From contig CAYNFM010000005.1 in assembly GCA_964396415.1 (NCBI GenBank), positions 1 to 64,000 on the forward strand: DNA of 64,000 nucleotides, written 5' to 3'. Within the stretch, counting starts at the first letter, position 1. Every line of letters begins with the position of its first letter. Below, in pieces: positions 43,554-52,366 of this stretch. The notes beneath the pieces were generated by a model that was given only the letters and a program-made list of their open reading frames with translations, made no database searches and was not told where the DNA came from. The DNA is from UBA1306 sp964396415 (GTDB lineage Bacteria; Spirochaetota; Spirochaetia; Treponematales; Rectinemataceae). Position numbers and translations under genes: made by a program.

Positions 43554-45206
43554 CTAGAGTTCCTCGATGGAAGCTTCCTCCCCGATCCCGAGCGGCTTGC
43601 CGCCGTCGCGGGGGCCGGAACCCGGGGTCGTGGCCGAAGTCTTCACGAAGGTGAAATTGCTCATGATCTTCACGAGGACCATGATGCGCTCGCGGCCCCC
43701 TTGGACTTGCGCGATTATCTCCCTGTTGCGCCCGCCTCCCAGGGTGCGGATGTTGGTCACTATTTCGGGGCTCGAACCCCGGAAGTCGGAGATCAGGTCG
43801 CCGAGCGCCTCTCCGAGCATGGCGAAGAGACCGGCCTCGTCCTCGACGATCTCGCGGGCCTTGTCGTTGATCGCGTCGACGAGGCGGTTCAGGAAGGAGG
43901 CGATGTCCTTGCCCCTGCGCATTTCCTCGACGTAGCGCTTCATGGCCACCAAGGAGATGCGGCCGTTGCCCCGAAGCTGCTCCTCGAATTCCTGGATTCG
44001 GCCTCCGGAGCGCTCGCATTGATAAAGGATGTTGGCGAGATTGTTCTGGAAGCCCTTGTTGTCGAAGTATCCTTCGACGAGAACCCGCTTGACGGATTCC
44101 TTGAGCAGGGGCTCGAAGACGCCGGCGATGAAGGTCTTGAGTATTCGCAGCGGCTTGATCCAGGTGAAGCCGTTCGGGCTTTCCCGCCTCAGGAAGGAAT
44201 CCTGCTCCTCGTCATAGCCTTCCACCTCGGCTATTTCCACCTCCCCGAAAAGGTTCCTGATATCGGCGGCGATCGCGCCCTCGTGCTGCTCCCGAAGTAT
44301 GCGGTCGCGATCGTTGTCGAACTGGCTGATAAGCCGCGAGCGGTAGGCCTCGAGGAAATCCTGGCGCGCGCGAGGCATCGAGGGGGAGAACGATGGATCC
44401 TCCTTGATCACGCGGATCAGCGCCAGGAGGATATCCTCGCCGAGCCTCTCGGAGACCGTCTTGCCGAGCTGGGCGAAAAGCTTGTCGACCTTGCCCTTCT
44501 TGGCCTCGTCGAAGCCGTCGGGCTGGCGCTTCTCGAGGAGGCGCATGACGTTTTCCTTGAGCTGGGGCGAAAAGACGAAAGACTCCGTCAGGTAATAGAA
44601 GTCCACGAGCTCCGGAAAGACCTGCTCGCCCGGCACCGGCGCGAAATCCGGCTTATAGCGGGAGTCGTCGATGTTGGCGCTCGTATCGAAAAGGCCGATG
44701 ATGCGTTCGTAGTCGTGACGGCAGAGGTCCATGAAGCGCTCGACCTCGTAGAAGTCCGCATTGACCGCCCTCGAGCCGAGGGCTTCGAGAGAACCGAGAA
44801 AGCCCTGGAATTCCCTGATTATCGCCTCGAGCTCCTCGTCGGGCCTAAGCGAGGCCCTGATGCGCTCGGACATCCCCTCGTAGGAGAAGAAGCGCTTGCG
44901 ATCCTGCTCGTCGGGGGGGAGGCGTCGATCGATGAGGTAATCGAAATAGCGCTGGGAAATCCTGATATCCGAATTGGCTATCGTCGAGCGGGCGAGTTCC
45001 GCAAGGGGCCGCAAGAGGGAGTAGAAGTGCAGGATCGCGAGGGCGAAGCCGGACAGCACGAGGTTTTGCTTCGGTCGGTAATACGGAGGTTTCATCATGG
45101 CGAGGAGGCTCTGCAGTCTACGGAGCTCGGTCTTGCGATGCGCCTCTTCCGGATCGCGCGAAAAGGCCCGCGTGAGCCAATCTTTAATTCTTCCTATTAT
45201 TCCCAT
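43554..45206 (-). CDS. Large conserved protein of unknown function, spirochaete type
   Basis: A 550-residue, mostly helical, charged protein starting MGIIGRIKDWLTRAFSRDPEEAHRKTELRRL. It has no signal peptide and one hydrophobic patch near NLVLSGFALAILHFYSLL that may be an amphipathic helix rather than an anchor. The C-terminus is flexible and ends GEEASIEEL. It resembles treponemal proteins of the DUF5312 kind, which is a tentative call. It lies 50 bases upstream of the secreted protein, possibly in the same transcript. The function is unknown. Confidence 0.7.
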   Translation of the reverse strand: MGIIGRIKDWLTRAFSRDPEEAHRKTELRRLQSLLAMMKPPYYRPKQNLVLSGFALAILHFYSLLRPLAELARSTIANSDIRISQRYFDYLIDRRLPPDEQDRKRFFSYEGMSERIRASLRPDEELEAIIREFQGFLGSLEALGSRAVNADFYEVERFMDLCRHDYERIIGLFDTSANIDDSRYKPDFAPVPGEQVFPELVDFYYLTESFVFSPQLKENVMRLLEKRQPDGFDEAKKGKVDKLFAQLGKTVSERLGEDILLALIRVIKEDPSFSPSMPRARQDFLEAYRSRLISQFDNDRDRILREQHEGAIAADIRNLFGEVEIAEVEGYDEEQDSFLRRESPNGFTWIKPLRILKTFIAGVFEPLLKESVKRVLVEGYFDNKGFQNNLANILYQCERSGGRIQEFEEQLRGNGRISLVAMKRYVEEMRRGKDIASFLNRLVDAINDKAREIVEDEAGLFAMLGEALGDLISDFRGSSPEIVTNIRTLGGGRNREIIAQVQGGRERIMVLVKIMSNFTFVKTSATTPGSGPRDGGKPLGIGEEASIEEL

Positions 45207-45265
45207 GGAGGAATTGTAAGGGCGGTTCAGGCCCGCATCAAGCCTCTCTTATGCCGAGGGATCGC

Positions 45266-45733
45266 TCATGCCCTCAGGGCCTTGGCCTTCCAGTCTTCCA
45301 AGCCGAGTATCCTCGGACGCCGCCACCTATCCGATATCTTCGACTGCCGCTCGAGAAAGGAGGTCTCGACGCGGAGAGGGGCGCCGAGCTTAAGCGCCAA
45401 GGCGATCGCATCCGAGGGTCGAACTTCCTTCACGAATTTTCGGAGCCCCTTCTTGTACGAGAGCCTGGCCCTCGGTACCGAGTCGGTCTCGCCTCGCAGC
45501 TCGGCGGCGTCGAGGCTGAAGCCGCCCTCCTCGAAGAATTCGGCGAGGAGGTCGTGGGTCAGGGGGCGCGGCGGCGAGATGCCTTCTATCTCCAGGATAA
45601 TTGCGCTTGCCTCGAAGGGGCCGACCGGAAGGAGTATGCGACGATCCGTAAGGCGGTCCTCGAGGATGACGATCGCCTCGTCTTTCTCCATCGAAACGCC
45701 GCGAACGCGAAGCTCGACGGTTCCGTTTTCCAT
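45266..45733 (-). CDS. Bifunctional nuclease family protein (DUF151)
   Basis: A 155-residue protein with the family hallmark VRPSDAIALALKLGAPLRVE and the preceding glycine-rich SLDAAELRGETDS region. DUF151 proteins have been described with DNase and RNase activity in plants and Thermotoga-like structures; the bacterial role is unclear. It is transcribed away from cheR. Confidence 0.85.
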   Translation of the reverse strand: MENGTVELRVRGVSMEKDEAIVILEDRLTDRRILLPVGPFEASAIILEIEGISPPRPLTHDLLAEFFEEGGFSLDAAELRGETDSVPRARLSYKKGLRKFVKEVRPSDAIALALKLGAPLRVETSFLERQSKISDRWRRPRILGLEDWKAKALRA

Positions 45734-45805
45734 ATCGGCTCTAATCTATCTCGTCCAGGGACGATTTCCATCGACATCGGCTCGGGTTGACGCAAATAGC
45801 CGCTA

Positions 45806-45834
45806 TTGACACCCCTCCGGGCGCCGCCTATGCT
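45806..45834 (+). promoter_or_regulatory. cheR-cheB promoter
   Basis: TTGACA (45806-45811), a 17-base spacer and TATGCT (45829-45834), about 50 bases before the cheR ATG. It is a housekeeping sigma-70 pattern rather than a motility-sigma one. Confidence 0.7.
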
Positions 45835-45884
45835 TTTTTTACGCGTTCCCGCTCGAGAGGCGGGAGAAAACGGAGAAGGGGTAC

Positions 45885-46700
45885 ATGTCCGACTTCCTGG
45901 GCGACGCCGATTTCGAGCTCTACAGCAAGCTGATCTACGACGAGAGCGGGATAGCCTTCTCCGTGACGAATCGCTCGATCCTTGAGAGCCGCCTCAAGGA
46001 GCGCCTTCGCGATAAAAAGCTCGAGAGCCTCAAAGACTACTATTCCTTGATAACCAGGGACAAGGAAGAGCTCAAGACTCTGCTCGATTCGGTAACCACC
46101 AACCTTACGCGGTTTTTCAGGAATCAAGCCCATTTCGACGCGATCGAGAAGTACGTGGTTCCCGAGCTGATCAAGCTGAAGGGCAAGGGTGGAGAGAGGA
46201 AGCTGCGCTTCTGGAGCGCGGGTTGCTCGACGGGCGAAGAGCCCTATACGCTCGCCATGCTCCTGAAGGAAATACTGCCGCTCGGCTGGGGATACGAGAT
46301 CGTCGCGAGCGATATTTCCCTCAAATGCCTGATGGTGGGCAAGGAAGCCTTTTACGCGGATTCGCGCATACAGGGAGTGCCGGATAGCTACCTATCCAAG
46401 TATTTCGACAAGAAGCCCGGAGGGAATCAGGTCAAGGAAGAGATCAAGAAGAGCATTCGCTTCGATTACCATAACCTCAAGAACGACTCCGGCCTTCGCG
46501 GCCTCGACGTTGTCTTTTGCCGAAATGTCCTGATATACTTCGACGAGGCCGCGCAAAAGGCCGCGATCGAGCGGTTTTGGGAGGCCATGGCGCCCAAATC
46601 CTTCCTTTTTATCGGGCATTCCGAATCGCTCTTCGGCATGAACACGAAGTTCGAATTCGTCAAGACCGATTGGGCCACTTTCTATCGCAAGAACGCCTGA
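45885..46700 (+). CDS. cheR: Chemotaxis protein methyltransferase CheR
   Basis: SAM-dependent methylation of glutamates on chemoreceptors. The 271-residue protein has the small N-terminal helical domain, then the SAM-binding WSAGCSTGEEPYTLAM and the later DVVFCRNVLIYFDEAAQ. FIGHSESLFG lies near the end. It is 14 bases from cheB, so receptor adaptation enzymes are paired here away from the rest of the chemotaxis genes. Confidence 0.96.
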   Translation: MSDFLGDADFELYSKLIYDESGIAFSVTNRSILESRLKERLRDKKLESLKDYYSLITRDKEELKTLLDSVTTNLTRFFRNQAHFDAIEKYVVPELIKLKGKGGERKLRFWSAGCSTGEEPYTLAMLLKEILPLGWGYEIVASDISLKCLMVGKEAFYADSRIQGVPDSYLSKYFDKKPGGNQVKEEIKKSIRFDYHNLKNDSGLRGLDVVFCRNVLIYFDEAAQKAAIERFWEAMAPKSFLFIGHSESLFGMNTKFEFVKTDWATFYRKNA

Positions 46701-46714
46701 CGGGAGAGAGCGCC

Positions 46715-47851
46715 ATGCCTGATCCGATTTCCGTCCTCGTCGTCGACGATTCCGCCCTCATGCGAAACCTCATTTCGAAGATTATCGAGGCGACGCCCGG
46801 GCTCAAAGTGGCGGACAAGGCGATGAACGGCGTTTTCGCCCTCCAGAAGATCCCCCGCTGCGATCCCGACGTCATCGTCCTCGATATCGAGATGCCCGAG
46901 ATGAACGGCATCGAATTCCTGAAGGAGCGCAGGCGCCTCGGTTTGGAAATACCCGTGATCATCCTCTCTTCGGTCGCCAAGGAAGGGGCGGAGGTCACCA
47001 TCGAAGCCCTCTCGCTGGGCGCATCGGATTTCATAACCAAGCCTTCCGGTTCCGTATCCTCGGATATCCATACCGTCGCGGGAGAGCTCGCGCGGCTCCT
47101 TCTGGCCTACGGCGCCCAGCATCAGAGGCGCAAAGGCAAGACCCCTCCGCGCTATGCCTTCGAGGCGCCCGAGCGCATGTTCGAGCCTCCGCCCATCCTC
47201 GACGGGCGGGCGGCCGAGCGGGCGGCCGAGCGCATGCGGTCCGAGGCTCCCAAGCCCGCTCGGGCTCCGGGGCCTATCGAGGTCATCGCGATCGGGATTT
47301 CGACGGGGGGGCCCAATGCCCTTCGCGAGGTTTTCGCCAAGATCGATTCGGACATCCCGCAGCCGATCCTGGTAGTACAGCACATGCCGCCGGGATTCAC
47401 CGAGGAGTTCGCCAAGAGCCTGGACAGGATTTGTCCCCTCGACGTCAAGGAGGCGGCCGACGGCGATATCCTGCGGCCCGGACGCATCCTCATCGCTCCC
47501 GGCGATAAGCATATCGTCGTCGAGAAGCGGCCGCTCGGGGCCTTGGTCCGGCTGTCCGACGCGGCTCCCGAGAACGGCCACCGGCCCAGCGCCGACGTCC
47601 TTTTCGGTTCGGTCGCCCGACTTTACGGCAACAGGGCGATGGCCGTCATCATGACGGGCATGGGCAGGGACGGTGCGCGAGAGCTCGGCTCCATCTATAA
47701 GGAGGGAGGTCTGACCCTCGGCCAGGACGAAGCTTCCTGCGTAGTCTTCGGCATGCCCAAGGTGGCTTTCGAGCTGGGTCACGTAGGCCAGCAGGTGGGG
47801 CTCGCCGATATGGCGGCCACGATTTCCCGGCTGGCCAAGCAATATCGTTAG
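46715..47851 (+). CDS. cheB: Chemotaxis response regulator methylesterase CheB
   Basis: A 378-residue protein. The receiver has VLVVDDSALMRNLISKII, the phospho-Asp in VIVLDIEMPEMNG, and FITKPSG. A 50-residue linker rich in Arg and Pro follows. The esterase domain has the triad Ser in GISTGGPNALREVF, His in VVQHMPPGFTEEFA and Asp in VIMTGMGRDGARELG. The ATG at 46715 has GGGAGAGAGCGCC upstream; a longer frame to 46517 lies within cheR. Confidence 0.97.
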   Translation: MPDPISVLVVDDSALMRNLISKIIEATPGLKVADKAMNGVFALQKIPRCDPDVIVLDIEMPEMNGIEFLKERRRLGLEIPVIILSSVAKEGAEVTIEALSLGASDFITKPSGSVSSDIHTVAGELARLLLAYGAQHQRRKGKTPPRYAFEAPERMFEPPPILDGRAAERAAERMRSEAPKPARAPGPIEVIAIGISTGGPNALREVFAKIDSDIPQPILVVQHMPPGFTEEFAKSLDRICPLDVKEAADGDILRPGRILIAPGDKHIVVEKRPLGALVRLSDAAPENGHRPSADVLFGSVARLYGNRAMAVIMTGMGRDGARELGSIYKEGGLTLGQDEASCVVFGMPKVAFELGHVGQQVGLADMAATISRLAKQYR

Positions 47852-47923
47852 CGTCCGCCTATTCGACGCCGCCGATCAGTTAGTATGTTCAATTCAAGAA
47901 TCGATCGGGATGGGGAGGATTCC

Positions 47924-48094
47924 ATGCAAAGCGACAGAGACAAGGCTATCGGCACCGGTAAAACGGGCAAAGACGCGAAGATGGAAGCGGTCCAAAGCAA
48001 AACCCAGGATCTGGAGCCCTGCGACAAGCCTCAGGCTCAGGAAGCCTCTCGCCTGACGGCCGCCGACGAGGCCTGCGACGACGGCGTCGATTGA
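47924..48094 (+). CDS. Small hypothetical protein
   Basis: A 56-residue frame starting MQSDRDKAIGTGKTGKDAKM with GGGGAGG seven bases upstream. It is hydrophilic, low in aromatic residues, rich in Lys, Gln, Asp and Ala, and has Cys near EPCDKP and EACDDG. It ends five bases from convergent nfu. It is probably real because of the strong ribosome site, but no homology is apparent to me. Confidence 0.45.
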   Translation: MQSDRDKAIGTGKTGKDAKMEAVQSKTQDLEPCDKPQAQEASRLTAADEACDDGVD

Positions 48095-48100
48095 GTCGGG

Positions 48101-48331
48101 CTAATTTAAGACCTGCACGACTTCCTTGACCTCGGGCACAGTCTTTTTAAGGTAGTTTTCGACGCCCATCTTCAAAGTCATCGTGGACATGGGGCAGGAA
48201 TCGCATGCTCCAGTGAGCTTTACGTTGACGATTCCGTCATCGCTTACAGATACGAGCTCGATATCTCCTCCGTCGGCTTGAAGGGAGGGCCGGACGTCCT
48301 GAATCGCGCGGAGGACTTTCTCGTTGAGCAT
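48101..48331 (-). CDS. NifU-like Fe-S scaffold/carrier (NFU domain)
   Basis: A 76-residue stand-alone NFU domain that carries Fe-S clusters to target proteins. The conserved core is RPSLQADGGDIELVSV with the cluster-binding CxxC in GACDSCPMSTMTLKMGVE. Length is normal for Nfu-type minimal proteins. It is divergent from parA. Confidence 0.93.
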   Translation of the reverse strand: MLNEKVLRAIQDVRPSLQADGGDIELVSVSDDGIVNVKLTGACDSCPMSTMTLKMGVENYLKKTVPEVKEVVQVLN

Positions 48332-48402
48332 GGCAACTCCTTTGATACCACAATGTAGCCAGCCTGGACCTTTCGGGTCAAGCTATGGCTTCAGCAGGTC
48401 GC

Positions 48403-48432
48403 TTGGACGCATCTACTTGGATATGCTACACT
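48403..48432 (+). promoter_or_regulatory. parA-parB promoter
   Basis: TTGGAC (48403-48408), an 18-base spacer and TACACT (48427-48432), with a 30-base leader to the parA ATG. Confidence 0.5.
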
Positions 48433-48462
48433 TCCCCGACAAAAGAAGCGCGGAGAGGCGTC

Positions 48463-49263
48463 ATGGCGCGTATTATAGTCTTCGTAAATCAAAAAGGCGG
48501 AGTGGGCAAGACGACGAGCGCTATCAACCTCGGCGCATACCTCGCGCTCTCCGGCAAGCGCACACTCCTCGTCGACTTCGACCCGCAGGCCAATCTCACG
48601 AGCGGCCTGGGACGCAAGCCGGGAGGTCAAAACATCTATAGCGTCATTTCCGGGCAGGCGAGCGTCAAAGAGATAATCCAATCCACCAAGGTCGAATGGC
48701 TGGACCTCGTTCCCTCCTCGATCGACCTCTCGGGAGCTACCGTCGAGCTCGTGGATCTGCCGGACCGCAACGAGTATTTAAAGCGCGCCCTATCGACCGT
48801 GGAACGCGAATACGATTTCATCCTGATAGATTGCCCTCCCTCGCTCGGAATACTGACCCTCAACGGTCTGGTTGCGGCCGACGAAGTGCTCGTTCCCCTT
48901 CAATGCGAGTATTTCGCCCTCGAAGGACTCTCCCTCATCCTTCAGACCGTGAGCCTGGTCCAGAAGGGCATGAATACCGCCCTCAGGCTCTGCGGGATCC
49001 TGTTCACGATGTACGACTCCAGGACCAAGCTCGCGCAGGACGTCGTCCAGCAGGTTACGGAGTTCTTCAAGGACAAGGTGTTCCGCACCATCGTGCCGCG
49101 CAACGTACGGCTCTCGGAGGCTCCTTCGCACGGCGAGCCCATTTGCATCTACGATCCGGCCTGCATAGGGGCCAAGAGCTACGAGGCCCTCGCCAAGGAG
49201 CTGCTCGCGCGCGAGCCCGTCGGCGCCAACCGAGCCGCGGTGGAAGGAAAGGCCAATGGCTAA
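48463..49263 (+). CDS. parA: Chromosome partitioning ATPase ParA (Soj)
   Basis: A 266-residue deviant Walker ATPase: NQKGGVGKTTSAINLGAYLA, FDPQANLTSGLG and LIDCPPSLGILTLNGL. The absence of an N-terminal DNA-binding domain makes it chromosomal type Ia. The ATG at 48463 has GGAGAGGCGTC upstream; a longer frame to 48385 would cover the promoter. It overlaps parB by eight bases and acts on the parS-like site at 25.2 kb (inference). Confidence 0.96.
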   Translation: MARIIVFVNQKGGVGKTTSAINLGAYLALSGKRTLLVDFDPQANLTSGLGRKPGGQNIYSVISGQASVKEIIQSTKVEWLDLVPSSIDLSGATVELVDLPDRNEYLKRALSTVEREYDFILIDCPPSLGILTLNGLVAADEVLVPLQCEYFALEGLSLILQTVSLVQKGMNTALRLCGILFTMYDSRTKLAQDVVQQVTEFFKDKVFRTIVPRNVRLSEAPSHGEPICIYDPACIGAKSYEALAKELLAREPVGANRAAVEGKANG

Positions 49264-50131
49264 GCAATTCGGCCTGGGCAAGGGACTCGGCGCGTTGATC
49301 CCCGATTCCGATTTCGAGGACCTTCCCGTCGGCGAAGGCGTACGGACCCTTCCCCTGGCGAGGCTCAAGCCCAATCCCGATCAGCCGAGAAGGAGCTTCC
49401 CCGAGGAATCCCTCGCCGAGCTCGCGAGTTCGATCAAGACTCATGGCCTGATACAGCCGATCTTGGTAGAGGAAGCCGGGGAAGGCTCCTATCTAATCGT
49501 CGCCGGCGAGCGCCGCTTCCGCGCGGCCGCGATGGCAGGCCTGTCGGAGGCGCCCGCCATCGTCCGCGCCTTCTCGCCCGAGAAGCGTCTCGAGATAGCG
49601 CTGATCGAGAACGTCCAGCGCGAGGACCTCAACCCCGTCGAGGAAGCCGAGGCCTATCGCTCCCTCATGGCCATGGGAGGCCGCTCCCAGGAGGAGGTGG
49701 CCGACGTCGTGGGGAAAAGCCGCAGCGCGGTCGCCAACTGCCTACGGCTCCTTAAGCTGCCCGAGCCCATCCTCGCCTCCCTGCGCTCGGGGGGCTTGAG
49801 CGCGGGGCATGCCAAGGCGCTTCTGGGCGTGGTCGATCCGGGGAGGCGCGATCTTCTTTTCGCGCGAATCGTCGCGGAGGGCATATCCGTCCGCGAGGCC
49901 GAGGCCGCTGCCCAGGATCTCAACAGCCCGCGGCTCGGCGAGGTCAAGCGAAGCCCTCGGGCTCCCAAGCCCAAGGAGCCCGAGATCCGCGAGGTCGAGG
50001 AGCGTCTCATCGAGGCTCTCGGGACCAAGGTGAGCGTCAGCGGCGACGGCAAGAAGGGCACGATTTCGATCGAGTACTACTCCCTGGAGGACCTCGAGCG
50101 CATACTCGACGTCCTCGCGGGACGGTCCTGA
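49256..50131 (+). CDS. parB: Chromosome partitioning protein ParB (Spo0J)
   Basis: A 291-residue CTP-dependent DNA clamp. Box I is QPRRSFPEESLAELASSIKTHGLIQPILV, and the CTP-binding box is VAGERRFRAAAMAGL. The HTH VGKSRSAVANCLRLLKLPEPI would read parS, and the C-terminal dimerisation domain follows a Pro/Lys linker. The start MAKQFGLGKGLGALIP is the usual ParA-interacting N-terminus. Confidence 0.96.
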   Translation: MAKQFGLGKGLGALIPDSDFEDLPVGEGVRTLPLARLKPNPDQPRRSFPEESLAELASSIKTHGLIQPILVEEAGEGSYLIVAGERRFRAAAMAGLSEAPAIVRAFSPEKRLEIALIENVQREDLNPVEEAEAYRSLMAMGGRSQEEVADVVGKSRSAVANCLRLLKLPEPILASLRSGGLSAGHAKALLGVVDPGRRDLLFARIVAEGISVREAEAAAQDLNSPRLGEVKRSPRAPKPKEPEIREVEERLIEALGTKVSVSGDGKKGTISIEYYSLEDLERILDVLAGRS

Positions 50132-50141
50132 GCCCGATTGC

Positions 50142-50864
50142 ATGGCCAATCCCTTGGCGATTCCCCCGCTTCTGCTGCTGGTGCTGCTGCCCTGCGTCGC
50201 GGGCGCCCAGGTTCCGATCGAGGCCGACGACGGCGATTATCGGGGATTCGACGTCAGGTATGGCGTGGCCTCCGGGGCGAAGCTCGCCGCTTTGATCGAA
50301 AGGCCGGCTCTCGTCTCGATGGCCTTCAGGAAATTCAAGGACCCGGAAACGGGGGAGCGGCGGCTCGCGGGCTTCGGCGAAGTCCAAGGCGTCTACGACG
50401 TCCCCTTCGACGCCCTGGTCGCCGTCCTGGACGATCCGACCGAGGCCGTACGCTATTCCCCCAGGCTCATCGCCGCTCGGATAGAGAAGAGGGAGGGCCC
50501 CCTCGTAGTGATGTACCAGGAAGTGGGCATCGTTTTCCTCGGTATCAAGGTAGGCTACCGCTTCCGCGCCGAGCAGGTCCGCGATGATCTGTCAGCCACC
50601 GAGGTCGGCTACCGGATTCGCCTCCTCGAGAGCCTCGACGGGAATTTCTTCGAGGCTTATACTTCCTGGTACGCGAAACAGGTGCTGGTCGGCGGTCGGA
50701 GGCTCGTCTACCTGCGCGCCTATACGAGGCCGGGCCTCCGAAGGCCGCCGATCGGCACTGAGCTCATATTGAAGAGCTTCACGCCCGGCGAGATGAGGAG
50801 CACGCTCGACAGGGTAGTGCAGGAGGCGCGCCGGAGAGCGGCGAAAGGAAGGGCTTCGCTTTAA
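50142..50864 (+). CDS. Secreted START/SRPBCC-like protein
   Basis: A 240-residue protein with a strong signal peptide (PPLLLLVLLPCVAGA, cleavage near 22). The rest resembles the START lipid-transfer fold: VQGVYDVPFDALVAVLDDPTEAVRYSPRL, a beta-rich middle with MYQEVGIVFLGIKVGYRFR, and a C-terminal helix ending TLDRVVQEARRRAAKG. A ligand-binding periplasmic role is plausible. It lies 10 bases after parB, so may be co-transcribed, though functionally unrelated. Confidence 0.65.
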   Translation: MANPLAIPPLLLLVLLPCVAGAQVPIEADDGDYRGFDVRYGVASGAKLAALIERPALVSMAFRKFKDPETGERRLAGFGEVQGVYDVPFDALVAVLDDPTEAVRYSPRLIAARIEKREGPLVVMYQEVGIVFLGIKVGYRFRAEQVRDDLSATEVGYRIRLLESLDGNFFEAYTSWYAKQVLVGGRRLVYLRAYTRPGLRRPPIGTELILKSFTPGEMRSTLDRVVQEARRRAAKGRASL

Positions 50865-50881
50865 ACGCGTCTCCCCGCGTC

Positions 50882-50910
50882 TTGACTCCGTCATGCCGCG
50901 CCGATAGTGT
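50882..50910 (+). promoter_or_regulatory. eno promoter
   Basis: TTGACT (50882-50887), a 17-base spacer and TAGTGT (50905-50910), 37 bases before the enolase ATG. Confidence 0.6.
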
Positions 50911-50947
50911 TTTAGCTGTTCCCATCCCGATAAGCGAGGAGAGCACT

Positions 50948-52246
50948 ATGAGCATTATCGAATACGTCGAGGCGCGCGAGATCCTGGATTCCCGCGGCAA
51001 TCCCACCGTCGAAGTAGACGTCGTCCTCGAGGACGGCACGCTCGGCCGCGCGGCGGTACCCTCCGGGGCCAGCACCGGCGATTACGAGGCGGTCGAGCTG
51101 CGCGACGACGACAAGAAGCGCTTCCTCGGCAAGGGCGTCCTCAAGGCCGTCGAGAACGTCAACACCGCCATCGCCTCCGAGATCTGCGGCCTGGACGCCC
51201 TCGAGCAGGTGGACATCGACCGCACCATGATCGACCTCGACGGGACCGAGAACAAGGCCAAGCTCGGCGCCAACGCCATCCTCGGCGTGTCCATGGCCGT
51301 TTCCCGCGCGGCCGCCGAGTTCCTCGGCATCCCCCTGTACAAGTACCTGGGCGGCCCCCATACGACCCTCCTCCCCGTCCCCATGGCCAACATCATCAAC
51401 GGCGGCAAGCACTCGGACAACAAGGTCGACTTCCAGGAGTTCATGGTCATGCCCATCGGCGCCGAGTCGGTCCGCGAGGCGGTGCGCATGACCGCCGAGG
51501 TCTTCCACAACCTCAAGTCCATCCTCAAGGCCGACGGCCACAATACCTCCGTAGGCGACGAAGGAGGCTTCGCGCCCAACATCGGCAACGAGGACGCCCT
51601 CGACTACATCATGAAGGCGATAGAGAAGGCCGGCTACAAACCCGGCGACGAGATAGGCATAGCCCTCGACCCAGCGGCCAGCGAGCTCTTCGAGGAAGGC
51701 GGCAAGAAAGGCTACAAGTTCTGGAAGTCCAACCCCGACAAGCTCTTCAGCTCGGACGAGATGATCGAGCTCTACACGAGATGGGTGGGCAAGTACCCCA
51801 TCCTCTCCATCGAGGACGGCCTTGACCAGGACGACTGGGACGGCTACGTGAAGCTGACGAAGGCCCTCGGGAGCAAGATCCAGATCATGGGCGACGATCT
51901 CTTCGTCACCAACACCAAGCGCCTCGAGAAGGGGATCGGGCTCGGCGCCTGCAACTCCATCCTCATCAAGCTGAACCAGATCGGCACGGTGTCCGAGACC
52001 ATCGAGACCATCGACATGGCCAAGAAAGCCAATTACACCGCCGTCGTTTCCCACCGCTCCGGCGAGACCGAGGACTCCTTCATCGCCGACCTGACCGTCG
52101 CCCGCGAGACGGGCCAGATCAAGACGGGCTCGATGTCCCGGACCGACCGCATCTGCAAGTACAACCAGCTCATGCGCATCGAGGACGAGATGGAGGGCAT
52201 CGCCGAGTTCGCCGGGAAGAAGTGCTTTTATAGCGTGAGGAAGTAG
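50948..52246 (+). CDS. eno: Enolase
   Basis: Interconverts 2-phosphoglycerate and phosphoenolpyruvate. The 432-residue protein begins MSIIEYVEAREILDSRGNPTVEVDV and has GASTGDYEAVELRD, GDEGGFAPN, the metal ligands around SIEDGLDQDDWDG, and VSHRSGETEDSFIADL. The start at 50948 has GAGGAG upstream. Codons are strongly biased to C-ending forms compared with neighbours, as expected for a highly expressed gene. A terminator follows. Confidence 0.97.
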   Translation: MSIIEYVEAREILDSRGNPTVEVDVVLEDGTLGRAAVPSGASTGDYEAVELRDDDKKRFLGKGVLKAVENVNTAIASEICGLDALEQVDIDRTMIDLDGTENKAKLGANAILGVSMAVSRAAAEFLGIPLYKYLGGPHTTLLPVPMANIINGGKHSDNKVDFQEFMVMPIGAESVREAVRMTAEVFHNLKSILKADGHNTSVGDEGGFAPNIGNEDALDYIMKAIEKAGYKPGDEIGIALDPAASELFEEGGKKGYKFWKSNPDKLFSSDEMIELYTRWVGKYPILSIEDGLDQDDWDGYVKLTKALGSKIQIMGDDLFVTNTKRLEKGIGLGACNSILIKLNQIGTVSETIETIDMAKKANYTAVVSHRSGETEDSFIADLTVARETGQIKTGSMSRTDRICKYNQLMRIEDEMEGIAEFAGKKCFYSVRK

Positions 52247-52306
52247 GAATCGGGTCCGGAGGCGTCGCGCTCTATTCGCGCGTCGCTCTCGGCGCGTTTT
52301 GCCGGA

Positions 52307-52330
52307 GCCGCCCGAAAGGGCGGCTTTTTT
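52307..52330 (+). terminator. Rho-independent terminator of eno
   Basis: GCCGCCC (52307-52313), tetraloop GAAA, GGGCGGC (52318-52324), then six T. A textbook intrinsic terminator, 60 bases past the enolase stop. Confidence 0.92.
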
Positions 52331-52366
52331 GTTCATGTGCGCCCGGAGGGCGCGCGCCATGTCCCC

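Noticed and set aside
43504..44019. Upstream extension of the 273-residue secreted protein
   Set aside because: It runs antiparallel in frame within the 550-residue gene on the same strand, is Arg-rich shadow sequence, and would bury the signal peptide.
43701..45809. 702-residue plus-strand frame opposite the large unknown protein
   Set aside because: No start context, no motif, and it spans two genes and their gap; typical shadow in GC-rich DNA.
50912..52360. 482-residue frame antisense to enolase
   Set aside because: A shadow produced by the strong codon bias of eno.
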